In this document: in pieces, positions 17,558 to 27,086 of the stretch | How positions within the stretch are numbered: the stretch's first letter is position 1 | How the letters are laid out: every line of letters begins with the position of its first letter | Origin: Accumulibacter sp. | GTDB lineage: Bacteria > Pseudomonadota > Gammaproteobacteria > Burkholderiales > Rhodocyclaceae | DNA length: 54,007 bases | Assembly (NCBI RefSeq): GCF_023806625.1 | Contig: NZ_JAMTDX010000114.1 | Coordinates: 1 to 54,007 of the forward strand | Direction of reading: 5' to 3' | Made by a program: the position numbers and the translations under genes | The notes under the pieces: generated by a model | Told to the model about the DNA's origin: nothing | Databases searched by the model: none | What the model saw: the letters and a program-made list of their open reading frames with translations, nothing else

Positions 17558-19267
17558 ATGTACCGCTACGACCCGACTGATCAACGGATGATCGACGAGC
17601 GTGTCGCCCAGTATCGGGATCAGATTTCCCGCCATCTCGCCGGCGAGCTTTCGGCCGACGAGCTGAGGCCGCTCCGGCTCCAGAACGGGCTGTACATCCA
17701 GCGCCACGGCCCGATGCTGCGCATCGCGATTCCCTACGGCCTGCTGTCGTCGAAGCAGTTGCGCAAGCTCGCCGAGATCTCGCAGCGCTACGACCGCGGT
17801 GTCGGGCACTTCACGACGCGCCAGAACCTGCAGCTGAACTGGCCGCAGCTCGAGCAGACTCCCGAGATCCTCGGCGAACTGGCGAGCGTGCAGATGCACG
17901 CGGTGCAGACTTCCGGCAACTGCGTGCGCAACATCACCACCGACGCCCTCGCCGGCGTCGCCCCCGACGAACTGGCTGATCCGCGCCCCTACTGCGAGAT
18001 CCTCCGCCAGTGGTCGACTTTCCACCCGGAGTTTGCTTTCCTGCCGCGGAAGTTCAAGATCGCCGTCAACGCCGCGGCGAGCGACCGGGCGGTCATCCGC
18101 GTCCACGACATCGGTCTCGACCTGGTCCGCGACGAGCACGGCGAGACAGGCTTCCGCGTCTTCGTCGGCGGAGGTCTCGGGCGGACGCCGATGCTCGGCA
18201 AGGTGGTCAATGAATTTCTGCCACGTCGCCACCTGCTCTCCTACGTCGAAGCAATCCTTCGCCTCTACAATCGCTATGGCCGCCGTGACAACCTGTACAA
18301 GGCGCGCATCAAGATCCTCGTCCAGGCTCTCGGCATCGACGAGTTCAGAAGACAGGTCGACGACGAATGGTCACATTTCAGGGATGGGCCGACGACCGTG
18401 CCTGACGAGGAGTTCGAGCGCCTTGCCGGGCATTTCGCTCCGCCAGCATGGGAGGTGCTGCCCGCCGACGACCCGTGGCCCACGGCGCAGGCCAAGAGCA
18501 ACCGCGCGTTCGCCAACTGGCTCGGACGCTGCGTCCAGCGACACCGTATGCCGGGTTACGCGGCGGTGACCCTGTCGCTGAAGGCGCCCGGAAAGCCTCC
18601 CGGCGACATCACCGACGTCCAGATGATCGCCGTGGCCGATCTCGCCGACTGCTTCAGTCTCGGCGAGTTGCGCGTGACGCACGAACAGAATCTCGTTCTC
18701 GCCGACGTCAGGCAGCGCGATCTGTATGAAGTCTGGCAGATTGCCCGGCAGAACGGCCTGGCGACACCGAACATCGGACTGCTCACCGACATGATCTGCT
18801 GCCCGGGCGGCGACCTCTGTGCGCTGGCCAACGCCCGGTCGGTACCGATCGCCGCAGCGGTTCACGAGACCTTCGACAATCTCGATTATCTCCACGACAT
18901 TGGCGACATATCGCTGAACATCTCCGGCTGCATGAACTCGTGCGGCCACCATCATGTCGCGAACATCGGGATTCTCGGCGTCGACAAGAATGGCGAGGAA
19001 TGGTACCAGATCACCATCGGCGGCCAGCAGGGAAACGCCGCGACGATCGGCAAGGTGATCGGCCCGTCGTTCTGCGCCGGTGAGATCCCCGGGATCATCG
19101 AGGCACTGATCGCCGTCTACCTCGATCAGCGCACACCCGAAGAGCGGTTCATCGACACCTTCCAGCGCATCGGGATCGAACCGTTCAAGACCCGTGCCTA
19201 CGCCCGGCGAGACCGCCAGCGCAGCGCACCGGCCCCGGTGGACGAAAGAGAGGTGGTCAATGCCTAG
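17558..19267 (+). CDS. cysI: Nitrite/sulfite reductase, siroheme/4Fe-4S hemoprotein
   Basis: I prefer the ATG at 17558 because GGAG then sits 6-7 nt upstream; an in-frame ATG also occurs at 17546. The roughly 569-residue enzyme reduces sulfite to sulfide with six electrons in the cytosol. It has two ferredoxin-like repeats (LRIAIPYGLLSSKQLRKLAE, VGHFTTRQNLQLNW) and the siroheme/4Fe-4S cysteines DMICCPGGDLC and NISGCMNSCGHHH at about residues 414-465. Context (DUF934, cysH, cysD, cysN) supports sulfite rather than nitrite as substrate. The stop overlaps the DUF934 start. No flavoprotein cysJ is adjacent, so the electron donor is probably ferredoxin or a separate reductase. Confidence 0.92.
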   Translation: MYRYDPTDQRMIDERVAQYRDQISRHLAGELSADELRPLRLQNGLYIQRHGPMLRIAIPYGLLSSKQLRKLAEISQRYDRGVGHFTTRQNLQLNWPQLEQTPEILGELASVQMHAVQTSGNCVRNITTDALAGVAPDELADPRPYCEILRQWSTFHPEFAFLPRKFKIAVNAAASDRAVIRVHDIGLDLVRDEHGETGFRVFVGGGLGRTPMLGKVVNEFLPRRHLLSYVEAILRLYNRYGRRDNLYKARIKILVQALGIDEFRRQVDDEWSHFRDGPTTVPDEEFERLAGHFAPPAWEVLPADDPWPTAQAKSNRAFANWLGRCVQRHRMPGYAAVTLSLKAPGKPPGDITDVQMIAVADLADCFSLGELRVTHEQNLVLADVRQRDLYEVWQIARQNGLATPNIGLLTDMICCPGGDLCALANARSVPIAAAVHETFDNLDYLHDIGDISLNISGCMNSCGHHHVANIGILGVDKNGEEWYQITIGGQQGNAATIGKVIGPSFCAGEIPGIIEALIAVYLDQRTPEERFIDTFQRIGIEPFKTRAYARRDRQRSAPAPVDEREVVNA

Positions 19268-19781
19268 GATCATCCGCGACGCGACGATCGTCGAGGACGA
19301 CTGGCAGGTCGCCGACCTCGGCGAAGGACAGAGCGCCTTGGACATCACGCTGCCCGAAGGACTGGTGCTCTTCCCGCTGAACGTCTGGCTGCAGCGTCGC
19401 GAGGAGATCATCGCCCGTAACCAGCCGATCGGCGTCTGGCTGCGCAGCGACGAGGCACCTGAAGCGCTCGTCGGCGACATCAGCCGGTTCAGCGTCATCG
19501 GCATTCATTTCCCCAGGTTCACCGACGGCCGCGGCTGCTCGACTGCCCGGCTGTTGCGCGAACGCCATCGCTTCGTCGGCGAGATCAGGGCCATCGGCGA
19601 CGTGCTGCAGGACCAGCTGTTCGCCATGCGCCGCTGCGGCATCAACGCCTTCGCCTTGCGCGCCGACCGCAGTCTCGAGCAGGCTCTGCCCGCACTGAAG
19701 ACCTTCAGCGACAGCTACCAGGCCGCCGCGGACGAGCCAAGACCGCTGTTTCGTCGCCGTCTGGCCGGGGAACCGGGATGA
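19260..19781 (+). CDS. DUF934 family protein of the sulfate assimilation operon
   Basis: This 173-residue cytosolic protein starts at the ATG 19260, overlapping the cysI stop by 8 nt, and its own stop overlaps cysH by 4 nt. It matches DUF934 (sometimes called CysX-like): PLNVWLQRREEIIARNQPIGVWL in the N-terminal half, IGIHFPRFTDGRGCSTARLLR in the middle, and QLFAMRRCGINAFALRADRS near the C-terminus. The family is regularly found between cysI and cysH in proteobacteria. It is thought to support sulfite reduction, but its biochemical role is not established. Confidence 0.9.
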   Translation: MPRIIRDATIVEDDWQVADLGEGQSALDITLPEGLVLFPLNVWLQRREEIIARNQPIGVWLRSDEAPEALVGDISRFSVIGIHFPRFTDGRGCSTARLLRERHRFVGEIRAIGDVLQDQLFAMRRCGINAFALRADRSLEQALPALKTFSDSYQAAADEPRPLFRRRLAGEPG

Positions 19782-20512
19782 GCACGGCGCGACAAACAGC
19801 CGACCGGCCATTGCCCGAGACTCTCGCCGCCCGCGTCGAGGCCGCAAGCGCACTGCTCCAGGAAATCGCCGACGACTTCTCCCCGGCAGCGCTGGCCAGC
19901 AGCCTCGGGGCCGAAGACATGGTGCTCACCGATCTGATCGTCCGCGCGGGGCTGCCGATCGGCATCTTCTCGATCGACACTGGCCGGCTTCCAGCGGAAA
20001 CCTATGACCTGATCGCCCGGATCAGGAAACACTACGGCCTCACCCTGCGCGTCTACTTCCCGCGTCACGATCTCGTCGAGGCGTACGCGCTCGAGCACGG
20101 CGTCAACGCCTTCTACGAGTCGGTCGACCTGCGCCGGCAGTGCTGTTACCTGCGCAAGGTCGAGCCGCTCGAGCGTGCGCTCGGGGGACTCAAGGCGTGG
20201 ATCACCGGGATGCGCGCCAGCCAGTCGGCGACCCGCGAGGGACTGCCGCTGCGCAGTGTCGACGAAGCTCACGGCGGCCTGATCAAGTTCAACCCGCTCG
20301 GCGAGTGGAGCGAGAGCGAAATCTGGGCGTATCTCAGGAGCCGCTCGGTACCGTACAACGCCCTGCACGACAGGTTCTACCCGAGCATCGGCTGCGCACC
20401 CTGCACGCGTCCGGTCACTCCCGGTGAAGACACCCGCGCCGGCCGCTGGTGGTGGGAAAACCCCGAGCTCAAGGAGTGCGGCCTGCACGTCGCACGCCCC
20501 CGAAATTCCTGA
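19778..20512 (+). CDS. cysH: Phosphoadenylyl/adenylyl-sulfate reductase
   Basis: CysH reduces activated sulfate to sulfite using thioredoxin. The 244-residue protein has SSLGAEDMVLTDLI and the phosphosulfate-binding core FSIDTGRLPAETYDL. Cysteine pairs CCYLRKVEPL and CAPCTRPVTPGEDTRAG would bind a 4Fe-4S cluster, and the C-terminal KECGLH holds the catalytic Cys. The two cluster pairs mark the APS-reducing type, so no APS kinase is needed, which fits a cysN without a CysC domain. ATGA overlap with DUF934 implies coupled translation. Confidence 0.93.
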   Translation: MSTARQTADRPLPETLAARVEAASALLQEIADDFSPAALASSLGAEDMVLTDLIVRAGLPIGIFSIDTGRLPAETYDLIARIRKHYGLTLRVYFPRHDLVEAYALEHGVNAFYESVDLRRQCCYLRKVEPLERALGGLKAWITGMRASQSATREGLPLRSVDEAHGGLIKFNPLGEWSESEIWAYLRSRSVPYNALHDRFYPSIGCAPCTRPVTPGEDTRAGRWWWENPELKECGLHVARPRNS

Positions 20513-20526
20513 ACGACGGTCCATCG

Positions 20527-21447
20527 ATGAGTCCAGCAACGCTGCCCCGGATCACCCTCTCCCACCTCGACTGGCTCGAGTCTGAGGCGATTCACATCAT
20601 GCGCGAGGTCGCCGGACAATGCGCGAGTCCGGCGCTCCTCTTCTCCGGCGGCAAGGACTCGATCTGCATGCTGCGCCTTGCCGAAAAGGCGTTTCGCCCG
20701 GGGCGCTTCCCCTTCCCGCTGCTGCACATCGACACCGGGCACAACTACCCCGAAGTCATCGAGTTCCGCGATCGCCGAGCCGCCGAACTCGGCGAGCGGC
20801 TGATCGTCCGCTCGGTCGAGGATTCGATGGCCCGTGGAACGGTCGTCCTGAAGACCCCGGACGAGCCGCGGAACAAGCATCAGTCGGTGACCCTGCTCGA
20901 AGCGATCGAGGAATTCGCTTTCGACGCGTGCATCGGCGGTGCGCGCCGCGACGAAGAGAAGGCGCGGGCCAAGGAGCGCATCTTCTCCTTTCGTGACGAG
21001 TTCGGCCAGTGGGATCCGAAGAATCAGCGGCCCGAGCTCTGGGACCTGTACAACGCGCGCAGCTTCAAGGGCGAGAACATGCGCGTCTTTCCGATCTCGA
21101 ACTGGACCGAACTCGACGTCTGGCAGTACATCGAGCGCGAAAGGCTGGCGCTGCCGTCGATCTATTTCGCGCATCGCCGGCCGGTCGTTCGCCGCCACGG
21201 CGCGCTGCTGCCGATTACCGGGCTGACCCCGGCGCGTGCCGGCGAGACCATCGAGCAACTGATGGTGCGCTTCCGGACCGTCGGTGACATCACCTGCACC
21301 GCCCCCGTCGAATCGGAGGCGGACACGGTCGCGCAGATCATCGCCGAAACGGCAAGCACGAAGATCACCGAGCGCGGCGCGACGCGCCTCGATGACCAGA
21401 CGTCCGAGGCATCGATGGAGCAGCGCAAGAAGGAGGGCTATTTCTGA
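20527..21447 (+). CDS. cysD: Sulfate adenylyltransferase subunit 2
   Basis: CysD, with the GTPase CysN, makes APS from ATP and sulfate in the cytosol. The ATG at 20527 gives the family start (SPATLPRITLSHLDWLESEA); the product is 306 residues. It carries the PP-loop LFSGGKDSICMLRLAEKAF, LLHIDTGHNYPEVIEFRD, and GARRDEEKARAKERIFSFRD. The C-terminus ends with QRKKEGYF, as in other CysD. It lies 14 bp after cysH and its stop overlaps the cysN start by one base (TGATG). Confidence 0.96.
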   Translation: MSPATLPRITLSHLDWLESEAIHIMREVAGQCASPALLFSGGKDSICMLRLAEKAFRPGRFPFPLLHIDTGHNYPEVIEFRDRRAAELGERLIVRSVEDSMARGTVVLKTPDEPRNKHQSVTLLEAIEEFAFDACIGGARRDEEKARAKERIFSFRDEFGQWDPKNQRPELWDLYNARSFKGENMRVFPISNWTELDVWQYIERERLALPSIYFAHRRPVVRRHGALLPITGLTPARAGETIEQLMVRFRTVGDITCTAPVESEADTVAQIIAETASTKITERGATRLDDQTSEASMEQRKKEGYF

Positions 21448-22736
21448 TGTCGGCGATCGAGAAGATCCCCTTTGGCGCCGTTGCCGACCACGGCCTGCTG
21501 CGCTTCCTGACCTGCGGCAGCGTCGATGATGGCAAGAGCACGCTGATCGGCCGCCTGCTCTTCGACACCAAGACGATCCTCGTCGACACGCTGCAGGCGA
21601 TCCAGCGCAGTTCGGCCAGGCGCGGCCTCGAGATCGTCGACCTATCGCTGCTCACCGACGGCTTGCAGGCCGAACGCGAGCAGGGGATCACCATCGACGT
21701 CGCCTACCGCTACTTCAGCACCGGAACGCGCAAGTACATCATCGCCGATGCGCCGGGGCACGAGCAGTACACGCGCAACATGGTCACCGGCGCGTCGACC
21801 GCCGATCTGGCGATCATCCTGATCGACGCGCGCAAGGGCATGCTGACCCAAACCCGCCGTCATTCGTACATCGCGCAACTGCTCGGCATCCCGCACATCG
21901 TCGTCGCCATCAACAAGATGGACCTGGTCGGCCACTCGCGACAGACCTTCGGGCAAATCCGTGACGACTATCGCGGCTTCGCGCGCCAGCTTGGCCTCGC
22001 CGACGTGCGCTTCGTGCCGATTTCGGCCTTGCACGGGGACATGATCGTCGATCGCGGAGAGAACCTCGACTGGTACGAAGGACCGACGCTGCTCGAGATC
22101 CTCGAGAGCGTCCCGGCGATACACGGAGAGCACGTCGAAAAATTCCGCTTCCCGGTCCAGTACGTCTGCCGTCCCCAGGACTCGACGAACCGCGAGCTGC
22201 ACGACTTCCGCGGCTTCATGGGCCGTGTCGAATCGGGCGAGATACGCGTCGGCGACAGCGTCACGGTCTTGCCTTCAGGGATCGAGACTCGCGTCCGCGA
22301 CATCCAGGTCTGCGGCGAATCGCTTCCCCTGGCGATCGCCGAGCAATCGGTGACCCTGCTGCTCGAGGACGAGCTCGATGTGTCGCGCGGTGACATGATC
22401 GTCGGCAGCGCCGAGCTTCCCGAGGTGAACAGACAGATCGACGCGATGCTCTGCTGGCTCTCGGAGACTCCGCTCGAACCGCGCCGCCGCTATCTGATCC
22501 GGCACACGACTCGCGAGAGCAAAGCGATGCTCGCCGGCGTCGCCTACCGCGTGGACGTCAACACGATGGCGCAGCAGGCGGCCGAGAGGCTGGTGATGAA
22601 CGACATCGCGCGCGTCAGCTTCAAGCTCGCACAGCCGATCTTTGTCGACCCCTACGCCGAGAGCCGGAGCACCGGAGCGTTCATCGTCATCGATGAGTCG
22701 TCGAACAACACGGTCGCCGCAGGGATGATCCTCTAG
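21447..22736 (+). CDS. cysN: Sulfate adenylyltransferase subunit 1 (GTPase)
   Basis: CysN hydrolyses GTP to drive APS synthesis by CysD. The 429-residue protein is a translation-factor-type GTPase: P-loop CGSVDDGKSTLIGRLLFDT at about 24-42, DAPGHEQYTRNMVTGAS, and NKMDLVGHS, followed by beta-barrel domains. It lacks the C-terminal APS kinase found in NodQ/CysNC, which agrees with the APS-reductase type CysH. It is the last gene of the operon. Confidence 0.96.
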   Translation: MSAIEKIPFGAVADHGLLRFLTCGSVDDGKSTLIGRLLFDTKTILVDTLQAIQRSSARRGLEIVDLSLLTDGLQAEREQGITIDVAYRYFSTGTRKYIIADAPGHEQYTRNMVTGASTADLAIILIDARKGMLTQTRRHSYIAQLLGIPHIVVAINKMDLVGHSRQTFGQIRDDYRGFARQLGLADVRFVPISALHGDMIVDRGENLDWYEGPTLLEILESVPAIHGEHVEKFRFPVQYVCRPQDSTNRELHDFRGFMGRVESGEIRVGDSVTVLPSGIETRVRDIQVCGESLPLAIAEQSVTLLLEDELDVSRGDMIVGSAELPEVNRQIDAMLCWLSETPLEPRRRYLIRHTTRESKAMLAGVAYRVDVNTMAQQAAERLVMNDIARVSFKLAQPIFVDPYAESRSTGAFIVIDESSNNTVAAGMIL

Positions 22737-22892
22737 GCGCTCGAGCGGCTCGGGCAGCGACCGGCGGGCATCGCGGCATTTGACCTCGACGCCATCGCCG
22801 GGGATACTGACGGCGATCCGACGCGCCCGCTGGCGGCGACTCCTGTCGCCTGCGAGCGGCCGATCGTCGGTCCGTCAGGAGACTCGCGCGAT

Positions 22893-23969
22893 ATGGACAT
22901 CCACGGCAAGCCGATCGAGGAGCGCATCGACTGGCTGTTCGGCCTGGCCGACCGGCACGGCGCGATCTTCCGCAGCCCGGAAGCGTGGCTGGCGCGCGAA
23001 CGCTATCTCGCCGAGCACCCGACCGCCATCGCCGTACTCAAGTGCATGGACGGCCGGATCAACATTCCCGTGGCCACCAACACCCCGGTGGGCATCCTGA
23101 TGCCGTTCCGGAACCTCGGCGGGATCTTCGACCTCGGCTGGCCTCATCTCGGCGAGGTCCTCGCTCATCACGTGCAGCGGATGGTCAGCAGCGGACGGCA
23201 CGTCGTCTTCCTGGTCACCTACCATTACTCGCAGGGCGATCCGCGGCGAGGCTGCGCCGGCTTCCAGTACGACACGGGAGCGGCGATCGCCCACACCTAC
23301 GAGGTCCGGCACCAGATCGAGCACATCTTCGGTGCCGACCACGGCACGGTCTATCCGCTCGTCTGCGGCTTCGAGACCGACGAAGACGCTCTGGTGATCC
23401 ATGGGACGGCCGGAGACCGGCTCGACCTTTCGACGCTGACCTCCGCCGACCGCGCGACGCTCGAACTGCGGCTCGCTGCGCTGCTCCCGGACATGCCCGC
23501 GCGGATGCGCGCAGACCTGCTGCCGCTGCTTCACGGGAATCTCGAGCACATCGAGACCGTCCGCGCACAGATCCGTCGCAACGAGCGCCTGCTCGACATC
23601 GAGCACCGCGAGTGGATGATCTGTCTGGGAAGGGGGTTCGACTTCCTGCACACCCCCAACATCGCACTGATCATCGGTCCGTACAGCCCCCACCTCGACG
23701 TTCCGATCCGCCGCGCCGCCGGAATCATCGAAGCGAACATGCAGGCCGGCAGGATTCCCGACGATGGCTTCCTGCTCCTGGCCTCGGTACCCTACGACGA
23801 AATCGGTATCGATCGGGCGCGCGCCGAGCTCAAGTCACGCTTCCTGTCGACTTTCGCCGCCGAGGTCATCCGCGCCGAGTTTCCGCGCCTCGCCGGCCAG
23901 ATGACCATGCGTACTGCGGTTCTCGACTGGCGATCGAGAACGCTCGAAACGATCGCCATCGCCTCGTGA
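22893..23969 (+). CDS. Carbonic anhydrase-like protein with carboxysomal (CsoSCA-like) zinc ligands
   Basis: The 358-residue protein contains KCMDGRINIP at residues 50-59, giving C51, D53 and R55 in a C-x-D-x-R pattern, then H111 and C121 in TYHYSQGDPRRGCAGF. This Cys...His-x9-Cys arrangement with the Asp/Arg dyad is that of beta-carbonic anhydrases and is closest in spacing to the carboxysome shell enzyme CsoSCA. LMPFRNLGGIFDLGWPHLG follows the first ligand. No signal peptide or carboxysome gene is nearby, so it is probably cytosolic. AGGAG precedes the ATG at 22893. It follows cysN by 156 bp and may be a separate transcript. Hydration of CO2 is inferred from ligands; another zinc lyase activity is possible. 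Confidence 0.62.
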   Translation: MDIHGKPIEERIDWLFGLADRHGAIFRSPEAWLARERYLAEHPTAIAVLKCMDGRINIPVATNTPVGILMPFRNLGGIFDLGWPHLGEVLAHHVQRMVSSGRHVVFLVTYHYSQGDPRRGCAGFQYDTGAAIAHTYEVRHQIEHIFGADHGTVYPLVCGFETDEDALVIHGTAGDRLDLSTLTSADRATLELRLAALLPDMPARMRADLLPLLHGNLEHIETVRAQIRRNERLLDIEHREWMICLGRGFDFLHTPNIALIIGPYSPHLDVPIRRAAGIIEANMQAGRIPDDGFLLLASVPYDEIGIDRARAELKSRFLSTFAAEVIRAEFPRLAGQMTMRTAVLDWRSRTLETIAIAS

Positions 23970-24066
23970 GTCGGGCCGCGGACTCCGCGCCGCGACTTCC
24001 CTGGCGAATCACCCGCTTCTCCGCTGGCCTTGCGCCAACCCTTTCCTCCAGCCCCGTTCCCGACCG

Positions 24067-24834
24067 ATGCCTTCGCCTTCCCGCCTGATCTTCGGCTTTC
24101 ACGCCGTCCTCGCCCGCCTGCGTCACGACCCTGCGTCAGTACGCGAAATCCAGATCGATCAGGCGCGCAACGATCAACGCCTGCGCGACCTCGTCGCCCA
24201 GGCGCAACTCGCCGCGGTGCGTGTCCTGGCGGTGCACGGTCAGCGCCTCGACGCGATGCTGCCCGGAGCGAGACACCAGGGAGTCGTGGCAACGGTCGAC
24301 CCGACGCGCCAGCCAGTGAGCCTCGACGACGTGCTCGCAGCGATCGACGAACCCGCATTCCTGCTCGTCCTCGACGGGGTCCAGGATCCGCACAACCTCG
24401 GCGCCTGCCTGCGCGTCGCCGACGCCTTCGGCGTCCACGCGCTCGTCGCTCCGCGCGATCGCGCGGTCGGCCTGACCCAGGCGGCGATCAAGGTAGCCAG
24501 CGGAGCGGCGGAGTCGGTACCTTACCTGACGGTGACGAACCTCGCTCGCTGCCTGCGCGAACTCAAGGAACGCGGCATCTGGGTGATCGGAACCGACGGC
24601 GACGCTGGCGAGGACATCCACTCCGCCCAGTGGCCCGCCGCCAGCGCCTGGGTCGTTGGCGCCGAAGGGAGCGGGCTGCGCCGGCTGACCCGCGAGACCT
24701 GCGACCAACTGCTGCGCATTCCGCTACACGGCTCGGTGGCCAGTCTCAATGTTTCGGTTGCCGCCGGGATCTGCCTCTACGAAGCCCGGCGACGACTCGC
24801 CGTCGGATCACCCGGTCGACCGGATCACCGCTAG
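24067..24834 (+). CDS. rlmB: 23S rRNA (guanosine-2'-O)-methyltransferase
   Basis: RlmB methylates the ribose of a conserved guanosine in domain V of 23S rRNA using SAM. The 255-residue protein has the N-terminal substrate-binding domain (RLIFGFHAVLARLRHDPASV) and a SPOUT knot domain with VLDGVQDPHNLGACLRVADAF, VVGAEGSGLRRLTRETCD and IPLHGSVASLNVSVAAGICLY, the three SpoU motifs. It ends TAG at 24832-24834 inside a CTAG shared with the convergent exopolysaccharide kinase gene. Confidence 0.95.
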   Translation: MPSPSRLIFGFHAVLARLRHDPASVREIQIDQARNDQRLRDLVAQAQLAAVRVLAVHGQRLDAMLPGARHQGVVATVDPTRQPVSLDDVLAAIDEPAFLLVLDGVQDPHNLGACLRVADAFGVHALVAPRDRAVGLTQAAIKVASGAAESVPYLTVTNLARCLRELKERGIWVIGTDGDAGEDIHSAQWPAASAWVVGAEGSGLRRLTRETCDQLLRIPLHGSVASLNVSVAAGICLYEARRRLAVGSPGRPDHR

Positions 24835-27086
24835 TTCCGGTATGAGTAGCGATACACGTAGCCCTTGTAGCCGTAGCGGTAAGCCTGACGGCTGACATTG
24901 AGGTCATTGAAGACGAAGCCCTTGACCTGCACCCCCGCCTGGGCGAGGCGCCTGACCGCCTGATCGAGTTCGCGGATCGGGTGCTTCCCGGCGCGCGCCA
25001 CCATCAGTGTCGCCCCGACATGACGCCCAATGATCGCCGCATCGGAAACCGCGAGGACCGGCGGCGCATCGACGATCACCGTGTCGAAGCGGGCACCGAG
25101 TTCAGCGAGCAGCGTCTCGAACCGTGAATGCATGAGCAGTTCGGACGGGTTGGGCGGAATCTGCCCGGTGGTCACCACCCAGAGCCTTGGAACGGCTGTC
25201 GCTTTGAGGATCTCGTCGAGCGAAGCCTGGCCGGCGACATACTCGGACAACCCGACGGCCCGCTCGATGCCGAGTTCCTTGTGCAGGTGTCCACGCCGCA
25301 GGTCGGCATCGACGAGTACCACGTCCTTGTCGACCTGCGCCAGAACGGCGCCGAGATTCTTCGAGATGAAGCTCTTGCCAAGGCTGGGGCTCGAACCGGT
25401 GATCAGCAGCGAATTCCGCTGCGCGTCGAGCAGGGCGAAATGCAGCGTCGTGCGCAGGCCGCGCAGGCTCTCGACGGCGTCCTCCTGCGGATACGATACG
25501 GCGAGCAGTTCGCCGCCACGGCCGCCCTGCGCCTTCCGGTGCAGGTCGATCTCCATCTTGCTGTGCGGCACGGTCGCGTAGACGGGAAGTCCGAGTTGCG
25601 TCTCGATCGTCTCCGGATCCTCGACGACGACTCGCAGCGCGCGCAGCACCCAGATCACGACCAGACTGAGCAGCAGGCCGAGCAGCAGAGAAATCGCCAG
25701 GATGCCAAGCGGCGGCACGCCGACCGGCTTTCGACCCACCGCCGCGCTGTCGATCACCCGGACGTCGCCAACGGTTCCTTCCTTTGCCACACGCAACTGC
25801 TGCGCGGTGTTGAGCAGTTCGGTGTACAAGCGATTCGAGACCTCGACGTCGCGCGCCAGGCGCAGGATCGTCTGCTGCGTGTCGGGCAGGCGGGCGACGT
25901 CGGCCTCGAACTGCTTGCGGCGGTCGTTGAGCCGTTGCAGCTTGCTTTCGACGGCCTGGATTCTCGGGTGCTCGGGTGTGAAGCTCTGGCGCAGTTCGTC
26001 GCGCTCCTGCTTGAGCAGAACGGCCGCGTTCTCGACGTCTACGAGCGACTTGAGGATGCCCTGCGTCTCGAGACTGAGGTCGAGCGAACCCCGGCTCTGC
26101 CGGTAGTTGTTGTATGCGGCTTCGGCGCTGTCCAGCTGCGTCTTCAGTGCCGGCAACTGGTTGTCGAGGAACTTCAGCGTCTTTTCCGCTTCCGCCGAGC
26201 GCCGCTCGACGTTCTGGCGGACGTAGGTGTTGAGGACGTCGTCGAGTACGCGGGCGATCCGCTCGGGCTCGTAGCCGAGCAGACTGAGTTCGAGTACGCC
26301 CGACTTCTTGCCGCGTTCCTTGACCGAGTAATCGCGGCGCAACGCATCGACCGCCGTCTCCGGCGCGAGCCGCATCAGCCTGAACTGCGTGCCCGGCCGG
26401 GCAACGAGCTCAGCGACGAAAATCGAGTAACCCTGCCCGCTCGCGCGCATACCGACCTTTCCCTCGAGCACGCGTTCGTTGTCGTCGTCGAACACCTCGA
26501 AGGCCCCTCCCTCTCCGGCAACGAGCTTGTGCTTCTCGTCGAGCTGCGCCGGTGGCACGTCGAAGGAATCGACCTGGATCCTTTCCCCGCCCCAGGCGAA
26601 ACGCGACAGGCCCGGCCACGGGGAGTTGAGCCCTTCACCCTGGTAGCGGCGGGCAATCGCTCCGCCGATCAGCGGCAGCGTCCGCGGAACGGCAACGATG
26701 TCGAGCTTCAGTTTGCTCACCACCCGGCCGAGAACCATCCGCGAACCGAGGATCTCGATCTCGGCGGTAACCGTCGTATCGTCCCCGAGGAGCGGCTGCA
26801 GCGCCTTCAGCGAGCCGAGCCCGGCACTCTTCTCCTCGACCTGGAGCAGACCGTCGGCCTTGAACACCGGTCTGGCGACGAGCACCCAGGCGACGCCGGC
26901 GAGCAGAGAAACCAGGCAGATCGCGGCGATCAACCAGCGATAGTCCATGAGCACGGCGATGATCTCGCCAAGCGCCAGACCTTCCTCCTCCTGCTCTATC
27001 GGCGCCGGCTGCATAGCCATCGGCGTGCCGGTCGCTGCCGGGACGCCGGCGGGTGTGAAATTGCCTTTCAGAAGGTCGTTGTCCAT
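24831..27086 (-). CDS. Polysaccharide biosynthesis tyrosine autokinase (Wzc/EpsG type)
   Basis: This 751-residue inner-membrane protein combines a Wzz-type chain-length domain with a cytosolic BY-kinase. Two hydrophobic helices flank a large periplasmic coiled-coil region: WLIAAICLVSLLAGVAWVLV near residue 55 and ILAISLLLGLLLSLVVIWVL near 470. The kinase domain has a Walker A at about residue 565 (GSSPSLGKSFISKNL), Walker A' VVLVDADLRRGHLHKELG and Walker B TVIVDAPPVL. The last 15 residues are Tyr-rich (six Tyr in YRYGYKGYVYRYSYRN), the autophosphorylation tail. It is last in the module, after the export lipoprotein. EpsP-like phosphatase encoded nearby probably reverses its phosphorylation. 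Confidence 0.92.
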   Translation of the reverse strand: MDNDLLKGNFTPAGVPAATGTPMAMQPAPIEQEEEGLALGEIIAVLMDYRWLIAAICLVSLLAGVAWVLVARPVFKADGLLQVEEKSAGLGSLKALQPLLGDDTTVTAEIEILGSRMVLGRVVSKLKLDIVAVPRTLPLIGGAIARRYQGEGLNSPWPGLSRFAWGGERIQVDSFDVPPAQLDEKHKLVAGEGGAFEVFDDDNERVLEGKVGMRASGQGYSIFVAELVARPGTQFRLMRLAPETAVDALRRDYSVKERGKKSGVLELSLLGYEPERIARVLDDVLNTYVRQNVERRSAEAEKTLKFLDNQLPALKTQLDSAEAAYNNYRQSRGSLDLSLETQGILKSLVDVENAAVLLKQERDELRQSFTPEHPRIQAVESKLQRLNDRRKQFEADVARLPDTQQTILRLARDVEVSNRLYTELLNTAQQLRVAKEGTVGDVRVIDSAAVGRKPVGVPPLGILAISLLLGLLLSLVVIWVLRALRVVVEDPETIETQLGLPVYATVPHSKMEIDLHRKAQGGRGGELLAVSYPQEDAVESLRGLRTTLHFALLDAQRNSLLITGSSPSLGKSFISKNLGAVLAQVDKDVVLVDADLRRGHLHKELGIERAVGLSEYVAGQASLDEILKATAVPRLWVVTTGQIPPNPSELLMHSRFETLLAELGARFDTVIVDAPPVLAVSDAAIIGRHVGATLMVARAGKHPIRELDQAVRRLAQAGVQVKGFVFNDLNVSRQAYRYGYKGYVYRYSYRN

